A stretch of DNA of 41,008 nt, taken from positions 1 through 41,008 of the forward strand of contig UQCF01000018.1 of NCBI GenBank assembly GCA_900539465.1. The letters are read 5' to 3'. This document shows positions 7,254-16,212 of the stretch, piece after piece. Below the pieces are notes generated by a model. The model made no database searches. It was not told where the DNA came from and saw only the letters and a program-made list of their open reading frames with translations. Source of the DNA: an uncultured Ruminococcus sp. GTDB lineage: Bacteria; Bacillota; Clostridia; Oscillospirales; Acutalibacteraceae. Numbering within the stretch: the stretch's first letter is position 1; each line of letters opens with the position of its first letter. The translations under genes and the position numbers were made by a program.

Positions 7254-7283
7254 TTGACAAAGAAGCTGCCTATATAATATAAT
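7254..7283 (+). promoter_or_regulatory. Consensus promoter for second DUF6056-like gene
   Basis: TTGACA (7254-7259), 18-bp spacer, TATAAT (7278-7283). The spacer length and hexamers are the same as for the first copy, suggesting the promoter was duplicated with the gene. Confidence 0.85.
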
Positions 7284-7310
7284 TATTAAAAAACTAAAGC
7301 AGGTATGAAA

Positions 7311-8798
7311 ATGCAAGAAAATAAAATTGATTCGTTTTGCTCAAGATTTTCTGATAGGTGGCAAAAATTTATTGAGTCGCTTTTGAAAAAAATATTTGAT
7401 TTACAAAAGACATTGGACACAAAAAGCAGAATTAACATCGCGATAATTGCCGTGCTCTGCATTGCAATTTTTGCCGGAATGTATATTGCGAATGTAAATA
7501 CTCCTCTTGCTGCGGACGATTTTTCTTATAACTATATTTACAGTGAAGACGGCGATCCTGATTATCCCGGTGAAGACGGCACATTTCAAATCGGCGACAA
7601 AGTTCAAAGTGTGAGCGATATTATAACTTCTATGAAATCCCACTATTTTAACATGAACGGCAGAGTCTTTTTGCATTTCCTGGTTCAGCTTATGCTCCTT
7701 TTGGGCAAGCCTCTCTTTAATGTAATAAACTCTGCAATGTATGTCGCTCTGCTTTTGCTTATGTATAAACACTGCTTGGGTAAATCCAAAAATCACAACG
7801 CGGTACTTTTTGCTGTTATAGGTCTTGCATTTTGGACTTTCAGCTCAACAACATGGGGCGTAACCAACGTATGGCTCGACGGAAGTATTAACTATCTTTG
7901 GGGCAGCGTTATAAGACTTGCCGCACTCCTGCCCTTTAGGCTTTATGCCGACAGTAAAGAAGAAAAAAAGCCTCTTTTGTTTTTAGTTCCTACATTTATA
8001 CTCTGCACAGCCGCAGGTGCAACAAACGAAAACACAGGCGCGGCATTTATCGGCATGTGCGTGTTATATTTGATATATTACAGAGTAAAGAAAATTAAAA
8101 TTCATTTGTGGCAGATAACAGGCTTGTTCGGTGCCTTAGCAGGCTTTGCTTTTATTTGCCTTGCCCCCGCAAACTTTAAGCGCGTTGACACATGGAATCA
8201 AGAGGGCGGCAACTCACTAAAAGAAAGAATCATAAATATACCGGGCAATTATATCAGGTTCATATTCGTATTTGTAGCCGTGTTCTTTATGCTTTCTTTA
8301 TTGCTATATTTTTACGGCAAAGAAAAAAGAGAATACAGAATCGGAATAGGATTTATTTATCTTTTGGGCAGCGTAGGCGGTTCATTTATAATGCTTACAA
8401 CACCGTACTTTCCCGAAAGAGCATGGTCGGGAGTAAGAATATGTGCAATACTTGCCGTCGGTTTTCTTTTGGCGCAAATTAAATTGACTCCACCCGTTTT
8501 AAGGCTTACCGTTACAATCGGTGCTGTATTTTGGACCGCGTGGGGTGCTATGTCATATGTTCATATGATTCAAGATGCAAAATCGGTTATGGCTCAATAT
8601 AACCAAAGGGTAGAATACATTGAAGAACAAAAAGCTCTCGGCAATTATGACATCGAGCTGACAAGAATAACCCCGCTGGATATTCGCTCCCCCCTGTATC
8701 AGCTGCCGGACTTGGCGCCCGAATCAAGCGGATGGCAAAATGTTACAAAATCAAAATACTACGGTCTTCGTTCTATAACAACGATTAACACACGTTAA
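7311..8798 (+). CDS. Polytopic membrane protein, DUF6056-like (copy 2)
   Basis: A 495-residue paralogue of the preceding gene, very similar over its whole length: both start MQE, share WQKFI near residue 22, AADD after the first helix, MNGR, the identical LLPFRL, NVWLDGSINYLWGS and AGATNENTGAAFIGM segments, and end NVTKSKYYGLRSITT. The most divergent parts are the first external loop (about 75-95) and a loop near 290-305 (VDTWNQEGGNS versus TTMGTTTNQS). Start: GCAGG lies one base before ATG 7305 but seven before ATG 7311, and copy 1 begins at the equivalent codon, so 7311 is preferred. Role as for copy 1; divergence in external loops suggests altered substrate rather than decay. It is followed 15 bp later by another membrane gene. 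Confidence 0.75.
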   Translation: MQENKIDSFCSRFSDRWQKFIESLLKKIFDLQKTLDTKSRINIAIIAVLCIAIFAGMYIANVNTPLAADDFSYNYIYSEDGDPDYPGEDGTFQIGDKVQSVSDIITSMKSHYFNMNGRVFLHFLVQLMLLLGKPLFNVINSAMYVALLLLMYKHCLGKSKNHNAVLFAVIGLAFWTFSSTTWGVTNVWLDGSINYLWGSVIRLAALLPFRLYADSKEEKKPLLFLVPTFILCTAAGATNENTGAAFIGMCVLYLIYYRVKKIKIHLWQITGLFGALAGFAFICLAPANFKRVDTWNQEGGNSLKERIINIPGNYIRFIFVFVAVFFMLSLLLYFYGKEKREYRIGIGFIYLLGSVGGSFIMLTTPYFPERAWSGVRICAILAVGFLLAQIKLTPPVLRLTVTIGAVFWTAWGAMSYVHMIQDAKSVMAQYNQRVEYIEEQKALGNYDIELTRITPLDIRSPLYQLPDLAPESSGWQNVTKSKYYGLRSITTINTR

Positions 8799-8813
8799 AG
8801 GGGTGCTTTTTCC

Positions 8814-9383
8814 ATGAAACTTTTTAACTCACCCGACAAGAGCAGCAAAAGCTTTGCAGCGATATTTTCGGTGCTTTGCCTGATACCCGCAATAGTTACG
8901 CTGACAATAGATTACATTTGGAACTACAAAATAGACTGGAAGCCGACGGGCTACATAGTCGGTGCACTGATTGTACTTTGGATTTGCTGTGTGCTGCCTG
9001 CAATAAAGATTACGCCTGCGCCCGTTACTGCGCTGATATGCTTTATGTCTTTGGCGCTGTATTTAATGTTTATCGTAAAGCAAGTGAGCGGCAGTATGCT
9101 GTGGTTTGCAGCATTTGCCTTGCCTGCGATAGCGGTGCTCGCGGTGTTTATCGGCGCGGATTCGGCGATAATTCATTCAACAAAAATAAGTTCGTTCGGC
9201 ATATGCTCCCTGATAAGTGCGGAAGCGGCAATATACAGCATTGTTTGGGGCATTTTGTGGGATAACTACCACCACGGCGGAATAATAAGGCTTCGCTTTT
9301 CCGTTATTCTTGCAAGCGTCTTTTTAATATTTGCACTGATCTTTGCCGCTGCGGCATATGTGGGAAAAATCCATAAAAAATAA
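8814..9383 (+). CDS. Small polytopic membrane protein, unknown
   Basis: Not a family I recognise. The 189-residue product has about six hydrophobic helices (near 15-30, 44-62, 68-88, 92-112, 124-148 and 159-182) and ends with a short basic tail (GKIHKK). A cytoplasmic N-terminus (NSPDKSSKS) precedes the first helix. ATG at 8814 follows AAAGGGG. It lies 15 bp behind the second DUF6056-like gene and shares its promoter, so a joint role in the envelope is possible. A strong hairpin ends the unit. Confidence 0.7.
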   Translation: MKLFNSPDKSSKSFAAIFSVLCLIPAIVTLTIDYIWNYKIDWKPTGYIVGALIVLWICCVLPAIKITPAPVTALICFMSLALYLMFIVKQVSGSMLWFAAFALPAIAVLAVFIGADSAIIHSTKISSFGICSLISAEAAIYSIVWGILWDNYHHGGIIRLRFSVILASVFLIFALIFAAAAYVGKIHKK

Positions 9384-9416
9384 AGCTCAACTGCTGAATT
9401 AACGCAGACAAATTAA

Positions 9417-9474
9417 AAAAGCTATAATTCACAAGCCGAAATCAAGAATGTGAATTATAGCTTTTATTTTTTTT
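9417..9474. terminator. Bidirectional terminator between convergent genes
   Basis: A long perfect stem AAAAGCTATAATTCACA (9417-9433) with TGTGAATTATAGCTTTT (9449-9465), T-run on the plus side and, because of the A-run at 9415-9420, on the minus side too. It serves the membrane gene ending 9383 and the alcohol dehydrogenase ending 9485. Confidence 0.85.
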
Positions 9475-9484
9475 AAAGTTTAGC

Positions 9485-10636
9485 TTACCAAAGGTCTATG
9501 TAAATTTTCATTACGTCCTCTTTAGTGGGCGTTCTGGGGTTGTTGGCTGTGCATGAATCCTCAAGTGCGGCCTCTGCCATTTCGGGGATTGCCGCAAAAT
9601 AATCTTCGCGCGAGCACACGTTCATTGTTGATACGCAAAGAGGCATATCCATTTCTTTCATCATAAACTCAACCCAGCTGACCAATGCTCTGACTGTTGT
9701 GATGGTGTTGAAGTTCTGAAGACCCAAAAGACGTGCGAGAGTTGTGTATTTGCGAACATGATTAGGATACTCTTTTTTGCTGCGGCTGTGCTTGTTTATA
9801 TCGCTGTTATACTGAATAACGAGCGGCAAAAGCATTGCGTTGGCTCTGCCGTGAGGTATATGGAACTTTGCGCCGAGCTGATGCGCCATACCGTGGTTGA
9901 GTCCGAGCCCGGCATGGTTAAACGCTATACCCGCAAGGCAGGAGGCGCACATCATTTTGCTTCTCGCATGAATATCGTTATTGTCGAGATAAGACCTTAA
10001 AAGGAAAGAGCCGATAATTTCAACGCTCTTTTCGGCAAGAGCCGCCGAGAACTCGTCGTTATTAACGCTGACATACGCTTCGATAGCATGAGTGAGTACG
10101 TCCATACCCGTATCTGCCGTGATTGTAGGCGGAACCGATTTTACAAGTTCAACGTCGAGAATAGCTTCATCCGGCAAAATAGAATCTGCAATAAGCGGAA
10201 TTTTTTTGCCGTGCTCCGGGTCTGAAATAACAGAGAATGACGTAACCTCGGAGCCTGTGCCGCTGGTTGTGGGGATTGCTATAAGGCAGATATGCTTGCC
10301 CTTGTAATCGTCCATTTTAGATGCGACCTCGCGCATAGCCTTTGCAGAGTCTATTGCAGAGCCGCCGCCTACGGTGATGATTGTATCTGCCTCGCTTTTA
10401 ACAAGAACGGCAACGCCCTTTGTAATCTCTTCTACGGGAGGGTCGGGTACAACATCGCTGAAAGTATCATACGGAATACCTTTACTTTCAAGTCGTGTTG
10501 TTATGTGGCGGATAAGTCCGCTTTTAATAACAAACGGATCTGCAACAACCAAAACCTTTTTAGAGTCGAGCTGTGCAATTCTGTCAAGTGAGCTTTCGCC
10601 GAAATGTATTTTAGTGCTTATATCAAAGCTTTTCAT
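9485..10636 (-). CDS. Iron-containing alcohol dehydrogenase
   Basis: A group III (Fe-ADH) NAD(P)H-dependent alcohol dehydrogenase of 383 residues, reducing short aldehydes to alcohols in the cytoplasm. The nucleotide-binding stretch is VGGGSAIDSAKAM (89-101), then TSGTGSEVTSFSVI (124-137). All four metal ligands are present: D179, H183 (MDVLTHAIEAY), H248 (GLNHGMAHQLG) and H262 (IPHGRANAMLLP). The overall pattern is like 1-propanol/butanol dehydrogenases of the PduQ/EutG branch, but no microcompartment genes are near, so it is more likely a free fermentative enzyme. Start: ATG 10636 behind AGGTG; a TTG one codon upstream is less likely. Monocistronic, with a good promoter and terminator. Confidence 0.92.
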   Translation of the reverse strand: MKSFDISTKIHFGESSLDRIAQLDSKKVLVVADPFVIKSGLIRHITTRLESKGIPYDTFSDVVPDPPVEEITKGVAVLVKSEADTIITVGGGSAIDSAKAMREVASKMDDYKGKHICLIAIPTTSGTGSEVTSFSVISDPEHGKKIPLIADSILPDEAILDVELVKSVPPTITADTGMDVLTHAIEAYVSVNNDEFSAALAEKSVEIIGSFLLRSYLDNNDIHARSKMMCASCLAGIAFNHAGLGLNHGMAHQLGAKFHIPHGRANAMLLPLVIQYNSDINKHSRSKKEYPNHVRKYTTLARLLGLQNFNTITTVRALVSWVEFMMKEMDMPLCVSTMNVCSREDYFAAIPEMAEAALEDSCTANNPRTPTKEDVMKIYIDLW

Positions 10637-10671
10637 CAATGCACCTACTTTGTTTATTATTTAACGTTAAT

Positions 10672-10700
10672 ATTTTACTATCATGTGCGCTGTTTGTCAA
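10672..10700 (-). promoter_or_regulatory. Promoter for alcohol dehydrogenase
   Basis: Minus strand TTGACA (10695-10700), 17-bp spacer, TAAAAT (10672-10677). Confidence 0.8.
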
Positions 10701-10714
10701 TTATCATTGCAAAT

Positions 10715-10752
10715 AAAAATAGCCGTACCGCCAAAATTAGCGATACGGCATA
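10715..10752. terminator. Terminator of the large minus-strand operon
   Basis: Stem GCCGTACCGC (10722-10731) and GCGATACGGC (10740-10749), one G-U pair on the minus transcript, followed there by TATTTTTATTT. It closes the run of minus-strand genes that ends with the phosphoesterase. Confidence 0.85.
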
Positions 10753-10754
10753 TT

Positions 10755-12209
10755 TTATTTATATAATTTCGGGATATAACTCTTTATAAAATCAATCACT
10801 TTATAAAGATACTCAAATATAACATAGAACTTACCGGTGAAGGTGCGTAAAATTCTGTCAACGGCATTAGTGCCAAAAAGAAGATTATCGCTCTCGTCAA
10901 CCTCGGGATAAGATGAGTCGGTCTTGACGATTGTATAGGTATCTATAAGCTTGCCGTCAAGGTCATAGGTGCTGACGTTAAAGGTTGTGTCTGTGAACTC
11001 AACGGTGCTGTAAACACTCTCTTTTGTCATGTAATCAAAGTTAACCCAGTCATTCTTTATATACTCGTCATAATAGCGGTTTTTACCCGAGCCGCTTGCC
11101 GAAGTGAGATAAAGAGTGCCCTTGGGGTCTGTGACCGTGTTCGCGGTGTAATCCATATCGACCTTTTTGTTGTCATACATAAAATATGAGCGGCCGTAAT
11201 AATGCTCATGGCCCGAAAGTACAACGTCTATGCCGAATTTATCGCACATTGCCGAATACGCCGCCTGCATAAGAAGACTCTCGTCGCTTCTTGCATGGTG
11301 ACCCGTACCGTAAACATCGTGGTGCATCATAAGCACGCGCCATTTTGCGTCGGGATTTGCGATAACGGCTTTTTCTATAAGGTCATACTGGTCAAACACA
11401 TTATACTGAGTTGAGTTGACAGAGACAAACAAAACGTCACCGTAGGTAAAATAGTAGCCTCTGCCGACGGGGCTGGGAGTTGTGCCCCAATAGCTGTTGG
11501 GATTGTTGACATAATACTGATAGTTGTAGCCCTTTTTATCGTGATTTCCGACGGTGGTGGCTATCGGAATCGAACGAAGTGCTTTTGGTGAGAGCGTACC
11601 TGCCCACTGGAGCATATTGTCACCGGTCTGCGTCTGGTCACCGCAATGAAGAACAAAGGATATATCATCATTATCTCTGAGTGCCGAAGAGAGAAGATTG
11701 TTCCAGTTTTTAGCGTCGGTATCGGCATATCCGCTCTCGTCAAGATTGCACTGAGCGTCGCCTATATAAAGAGCTTTGAAACTGTCTTTTTTAAGTGTTC
11801 TGTACATGACCGGCTCGCTGAACTCTTCGCCGAGAAGAGCGTATGAGTAATAATAAACCGTGTTCTCTTCAAGGCCTGTAGCGGTTACCCTGTTGGTCTG
11901 CCAGCCTTTTTCTGCCGGTGTTGCATAGCCGCAAAACTCTTTGTACTCTGACATATCGGCATTTTTGCTTATTCTTACCTTCGGAATCGAAAGCTTGGTT
12001 TCTGAATGCCAGTTGAAGTTAAGCTTGCTTTCATCTGCGCCGGGGGTAAGAGAAATTTGGCTGCTATTGGTTTTATTTTCTTCCCAATAGGCGTTCCATT
12101 CGCTGTCGCTCATCGTGTAATCGGGCAGGGTTTTTGCAAATGAATTGACAGAAAATGCACATATGAGCATAACCGCCGCCATTACGGATGCAATAGTTTT
12201 TTTGAACAT
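10755..12209 (-). CDS. Secreted metallophosphoesterase, purple acid phosphatase-like
   Basis: An exported 484-residue enzyme. Residues 1-26 form a Sec signal peptide (MFKKTIASVMAAVMLIC, cut after SFA). Residues about 35-140 look like the fibronectin-like N-domain of purple acid phosphatases. The metallophosphoesterase domain follows with its metal ligands in order: YIGDAQ, HCGDQTQTGDN, VGNHDKKG, MMHHDVYG and LSGHEHYYGRSYF. The last 30 residues are a hydrophobic/basic helix (FEYLYKVIDFIKSYIPKLYK) shared in character with two other secreted proteins here. Substrate unknown; phosphate scavenging or phospholipid head groups fit. Its ATG shares one base with the stop of the upstream hydrolase (TAATG), with GGAGGT inside that gene, so translation is coupled. 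Confidence 0.88.
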   Translation of the reverse strand: MFKKTIASVMAAVMLICAFSVNSFAKTLPDYTMSDSEWNAYWEENKTNSSQISLTPGADESKLNFNWHSETKLSIPKVRISKNADMSEYKEFCGYATPAEKGWQTNRVTATGLEENTVYYYSYALLGEEFSEPVMYRTLKKDSFKALYIGDAQCNLDESGYADTDAKNWNNLLSSALRDNDDISFVLHCGDQTQTGDNMLQWAGTLSPKALRSIPIATTVGNHDKKGYNYQYYVNNPNSYWGTTPSPVGRGYYFTYGDVLFVSVNSTQYNVFDQYDLIEKAVIANPDAKWRVLMMHHDVYGTGHHARSDESLLMQAAYSAMCDKFGIDVVLSGHEHYYGRSYFMYDNKKVDMDYTANTVTDPKGTLYLTSASGSGKNRYYDEYIKNDWVNFDYMTKESVYSTVEFTDTTFNVSTYDLDGKLIDTYTIVKTDSSYPEVDESDNLLFGTNAVDRILRTFTGKFYVIFEYLYKVIDFIKSYIPKLYK

Positions 12210-13795
12210 TACAATACCTCCGATATTATGAAATCTAATATTTTTATAATTGCCGACTTTATAATCGGGCAAATATAATTTATAACAGAAACAAGTGTTT
12301 CAAATGCACTCGGATTTTCGACATAAGACGAGATCATTGCAGTGAGGGTATTTTCGTCATAATCATACTTCATAAACTGGGTATAATTTTCATTATCAAA
12401 AACCGTGAGCTGTTTCTCGGAATCGGCAAGAGTGAAGATAAAATCCGTCGTCTCCCCTACATTATAATCCACATGAGCCTGGTCTTTTATAAACCATGTG
12501 TTTTCCGGGTACATGCAGGTTGAAGCGTCTATAACACCGTCGGGTGAAAGATGGTTGTGCGAATCGTCAATTGCCTGAACATATCCGTCACCGAGAGTTT
12601 TGCCGAGGTCGGCACAGATTGCACCTCCCGAAGCATATTTTGTATCTATCAATAGGTCGTTATTGAGCGCACTGTTGTGCGAAACGGGCAAAGCCTGCAT
12701 ATTGTACTGGCACACAATATAGACGTTTGAGCCGCCCTGTTTTGCGCCGTCAAGTATATCTTTTACCTTAGTTTGAACAGAATAAATATATTCGTCCGTG
12801 CGTTTTATGAGAAGTGCGTTTTTCTCGCTGTCAAGCATATATGTTTTGGCGTTTTCATAATCCTCTGCCGCAACAAGATCCCATATACCGGGCATTGTGC
12901 CGAAGACCTCTTTTAAAAATCCGTTATAAAGCTCATCGCCCATGCCCTCGATAAGTCCGTTTGCGAGATCACATACCCAATCTGCAAGACCCGCTTTATC
13001 TATCGCATAAGTCAAAGCCTCAAAAATGAACTCTTTTAAATCGCCCTTGCCGAGATTTATAACTCTGCGAAGTGCGCTGTCTTTATCGACATAAAGCTCA
13101 CCGCCGAACATATCACCGACAGCCGTTACACCCTGAAAAGCAGTTGAAAGTATCAAGAGATTTTTAACCGAAGCACTGCCGTATTTATAAAGATATGACA
13201 TGGTAACTGTGCCGCCCATGCTGCAGCAGGCGAGATTCACCTTATCGCAGCCTCTGTCTTTTTTAACATATTCTATCATATCGTTCAGGCTGTCTGCGTG
13301 CTCAAGCGGATCAAGACGCCAGTCATAATTTAAAAAATAAACATTTTCTGCGCCGTATTTTTGGCAGGCGGCATTAAGTATGCCCTGCTCGTCCTTTTCT
13401 TCGCCGGTATAAAGCTCCGGGTATTGAGCCATTGATTCGGGAAAAAGAGGCGTTGAAACATCATAAACCGAATCGCCGTTTTCATCGCACCTCATATAAT
13501 CGAAAGTGTCGCAAAGAGCAGGCAAAACCGATTTGTTAAACGCGGCATAATCTTTTGTTAAAGCAAGCCTTGTGAGAGGAAGAACAAGCTTTGCGGCAAG
13601 TGATGCAACACTGCTGCCCGTCATAGGCCATATTTTTTGAGAAGTCTCTGTGCCGCCGTCTTTATAAAGAGGCAAAACATTCATGCCCGTAACAAGCACA
13701 AACGGCACGTTTTCGCTCTCGTTTGCCGCATATGACGGTGCGGCGAGGGCAAAAATCATCACAGCACAAAGAAAAACTGAAATAAATTTTTTCAT
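12209..13795 (-). CDS. Secreted LCAT-like alpha/beta hydrolase (Ser nucleophile)
   Basis: A 528-residue exported hydrolase with signal peptide 1-23 (ending PSYAA). FVLVTGMN (32-39) is the first strand and oxyanion region; NYDWRLDP (156-163) carries the DWR motif typical of lecithin:cholesterol acyltransferase/PDAT-type lipases; S192 in ACCSMGGTV is the nucleophile (usual GHSMGG, here Cys-Cys before Ser). D419 (SPDGVID) and H441 (QAHVDY) are candidates for the other two triad residues because they are kept in the paralogue at 31787. Likely a lipase, esterase or acyltransferase on lipids or wall polymers. The C-terminus (about 500-528) is a hydrophobic helix. It begins 2 bp after pcrA, with AAAGGAG inside pcrA, and is coupled to the phosphoesterase. 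Confidence 0.8.
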   Translation of the reverse strand: MKKFISVFLCAVMIFALAAPSYAANESENVPFVLVTGMNVLPLYKDGGTETSQKIWPMTGSSVASLAAKLVLPLTRLALTKDYAAFNKSVLPALCDTFDYMRCDENGDSVYDVSTPLFPESMAQYPELYTGEEKDEQGILNAACQKYGAENVYFLNYDWRLDPLEHADSLNDMIEYVKKDRGCDKVNLACCSMGGTVTMSYLYKYGSASVKNLLILSTAFQGVTAVGDMFGGELYVDKDSALRRVINLGKGDLKEFIFEALTYAIDKAGLADWVCDLANGLIEGMGDELYNGFLKEVFGTMPGIWDLVAAEDYENAKTYMLDSEKNALLIKRTDEYIYSVQTKVKDILDGAKQGGSNVYIVCQYNMQALPVSHNSALNNDLLIDTKYASGGAICADLGKTLGDGYVQAIDDSHNHLSPDGVIDASTCMYPENTWFIKDQAHVDYNVGETTDFIFTLADSEKQLTVFDNENYTQFMKYDYDENTLTAMISSYVENPSAFETLVSVINYICPIIKSAIIKILDFIISEVL

Positions 13796-13797
13796 GG

Positions 13798-16194
13798 TTA
13801 TTCTCCTTTGGTAAGCTTTGCAAAGTTTGCCATAAGTTTTTTTGTTCCTGCCTTGTCAAAGGCAATTTCAAGAAGAGTATCGTTTGCAATGGGCTGAACG
13901 CTCAAAACAACGCCTGTACCGAAAATTTTGTGCTTAACCGTATCGCCGACACTGAAAGACGCGCTCGGCACCGGCTTCGGCTTTGCGGCAGACGGTGCGG
14001 CGGCATGGCGTGCATTTCTGCGCGGAGAGTAATAAGAAAAATTATCGTCACCGCCGTAGCCATGGCTGTATCTCTCTTCTCTCTCAAAGCTGCCGGAAGC
14101 AAGAGATGTCGCGCCCGTCTTTTCTGTGAGCTCGTCCGGTATTTCGCCCAAAAACCTTGACGGCGCATTGTGAGATGTTGAGCCGAAGAGAAGCCTTGTT
14201 CTCGCGTTTGTGATATAAAGCTCCTGCTTTGCTCTTGTGATGCCGACATATGCAAGGCGACGTTCTTCCTCAACATCGCCGGGGTTATACATGGACTGAA
14301 GTCCGGGGAATATTCCCTCCTCCATGCCCGGAATAAACACAACCGGAAACTCAAGACCTTTTGCCGAGTGCAAGGTCATCATCGTTACGGTTTCGTTTGA
14401 CTCGTTGTAATTATCTATATCGGTCATCAGGGCAATTTCTTCAAGGAAGCCGTTAAGCTCTGCATCCGGAACCTCCTGCGAATATCTTAGCATATTATTT
14501 TTAAGTTCCGATAAATTTTCCATTCTGTCGTCATAGGTTTCTTTATCGGTCGCCAAGCCCTCATAATATCCGCTCTTTTTAAGCGTAAGCTCCAAAAGCT
14601 GATCAAGGGTAAGATCCTGCGCTTCAGACTTCAGCTCGTTAATAAGCACGGTGAAATCAACAAGCTTTTTTGCTGCTCGGCTGAGTGCCGGGTAATCCTC
14701 TGCATGAGAGATAACGTCAAAAATACTCGTCCCGAGCCCTGCGGCAATTTCTGCGGCATGGTTGAGGGTCGTGTCGCCTATTCCCCTTTTGGGCTCGTTT
14801 ATTATTCTGCGAAGGCGTACATCATCATTCTCATTGTTTATAACCGTGAGGTAAGCGAGTGCATCGCGAATTTCTTTTCTCTCATAGAATCTGAGTCCGC
14901 CTATTATCTTATATGGTATGGCGGCTCTTATAAACGCATTTTCTATGTTATTTGACTGTGCGTTCATTCGGTAAAGCACGGCAAAATCGTTCCAGCTTCT
15001 GCCGTCTGCAACGTCGGCAGTTATTGTGTCTGCTATGTAACGTGCCTCTTCGTTTTCGTCATAAGAGGTGTTGACGGTGATTTTTTTGCCTCTGCCGTTT
15101 GATGTCCAAAGATTTTTGCCCTTTCTTTGGGTATTGTTTGATATAACGGCGTTTGCCGCGTCAAGAATATTCTGTGTTGAACGGTAATTTTGCTCAAGGC
15201 GAATTACCTTTGCATTGTCATACTGCTTTTCAAAGCTTAAAATATTCTCTATCGTAGCACCGCGGAAACGGTAAATACTCTGGTCATCATCACCGACAAC
15301 GCATATATTTTTATATTTGCCTGCAAGAAGCGACGTGAGCATATATTGGGCATGGTTTGTGTCCTGATACTCGTCCACCATTACATATCTGAATTTGTTT
15401 TGATAGTAGTTTCTCGCTTCGGCATTGTTTTCGAGAAGAATGACGGTGTTGTATATAATATCGTCAAAATCCATCGCATCGGCGGATTTGAGCTGTTTTT
15501 GATAGCGTTCATACGCTTCGCCGATTTTTTTAAGTCTGAAATCGGAGCCTGCCTGCTGCAAATATTCGCTCGGCGAAATCATCATATCTTTGGCTCGGCT
15601 TATCTCTTTAAGTATAACCTTATGAGAGAGCATTTTATCGTCTATACCGAGGAGCCGCTGAACCTGCTTCATAACGCGCTTGCTGTCATCCGTGTCATAA
15701 ATCGTGAAGTGGTTTGTGTAGCCTAACGACTCACCGTAACGTCTTAATATTCTCGCGCATGATGAGTGGAATGTGCTTGCCCAAATATCCATTGCGGCGT
15801 CGCCGAGCATTTTTGAGAGCCTCTCTTTAAGCTCGTTTGCCGCCTTATTTGTGAAGGTGATTGCAAGTATCTCCCACGGTCTTGCGGGCTTAACGCTCAA
15901 AAGGTCATAAACGTCAAACAAATCTATGCTTGGGTCTTGAAGGTACTCTCTCATTATATCGACATCGCCCTGAGTAGGTTCAAACTCGCAATAATCCGAA
16001 CAATAGGCGTTGCCGTATTTTATTAAATTTGCAATACGGTTTACAAGCACCGTGGTTTTTCCGCTTCCCGCACCTGCAAGAAGCAGCAAGGGGCCTTCTG
16101 TTGTAAAAATAGCCTCTTGCTGCCTGTCGTTCATTTTCTGAAAATCATTTGCAATTATGCGGCGGCGAAGTTCAAGAAATTCGTCTTTTAACAT
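13798..16194 (-). CDS. pcrA: ATP-dependent DNA helicase PcrA/UvrD
   Basis: A superfamily 1A 3'-5' helicase acting in nucleotide excision repair, mismatch repair and removal of recombinase or stalled polymerase. Motifs in the 798 residues: Q-motif MNDRQQEAIFTTEGP, Walker A GAGSGKT (about 41-47), ITFTNKAANELKERL, DEYQDTN, VGDDDQSIYRFRGA, QNYRSTQNILDAAN, MTLHSAKGLEFPVVF and YVGITRAKQELY. The C-terminus has the Tudor-like fold of PcrA (GDTVKHKIFGTGVVLSV) used for RNA polymerase contact. An insertion of about 50 residues lies between Walker A and motif Ia (roughly 59-106, acidic). Start: ATG 16194 after AAGGAT. It is 18 bp after pfkA. Confidence 0.95.
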   Translation of the reverse strand: MLKDEFLELRRRIIANDFQKMNDRQQEAIFTTEGPLLLLAGAGSGKTTVLVNRIANLIKYGNAYCSDYCEFEPTQGDVDIMREYLQDPSIDLFDVYDLLSVKPARPWEILAITFTNKAANELKERLSKMLGDAAMDIWASTFHSSCARILRRYGESLGYTNHFTIYDTDDSKRVMKQVQRLLGIDDKMLSHKVILKEISRAKDMMISPSEYLQQAGSDFRLKKIGEAYERYQKQLKSADAMDFDDIIYNTVILLENNAEARNYYQNKFRYVMVDEYQDTNHAQYMLTSLLAGKYKNICVVGDDDQSIYRFRGATIENILSFEKQYDNAKVIRLEQNYRSTQNILDAANAVISNNTQRKGKNLWTSNGRGKKITVNTSYDENEEARYIADTITADVADGRSWNDFAVLYRMNAQSNNIENAFIRAAIPYKIIGGLRFYERKEIRDALAYLTVINNENDDVRLRRIINEPKRGIGDTTLNHAAEIAAGLGTSIFDVISHAEDYPALSRAAKKLVDFTVLINELKSEAQDLTLDQLLELTLKKSGYYEGLATDKETYDDRMENLSELKNNMLRYSQEVPDAELNGFLEEIALMTDIDNYNESNETVTMMTLHSAKGLEFPVVFIPGMEEGIFPGLQSMYNPGDVEEERRLAYVGITRAKQELYITNARTRLLFGSTSHNAPSRFLGEIPDELTEKTGATSLASGSFEREERYSHGYGGDDNFSYYSPRRNARHAAAPSAAKPKPVPSASFSVGDTVKHKIFGTGVVLSVQPIANDTLLEIAFDKAGTKKLMANFAKLTKGE

Positions 16195-16212
16195 AATTTA
16201 TCCTTAATTTAA

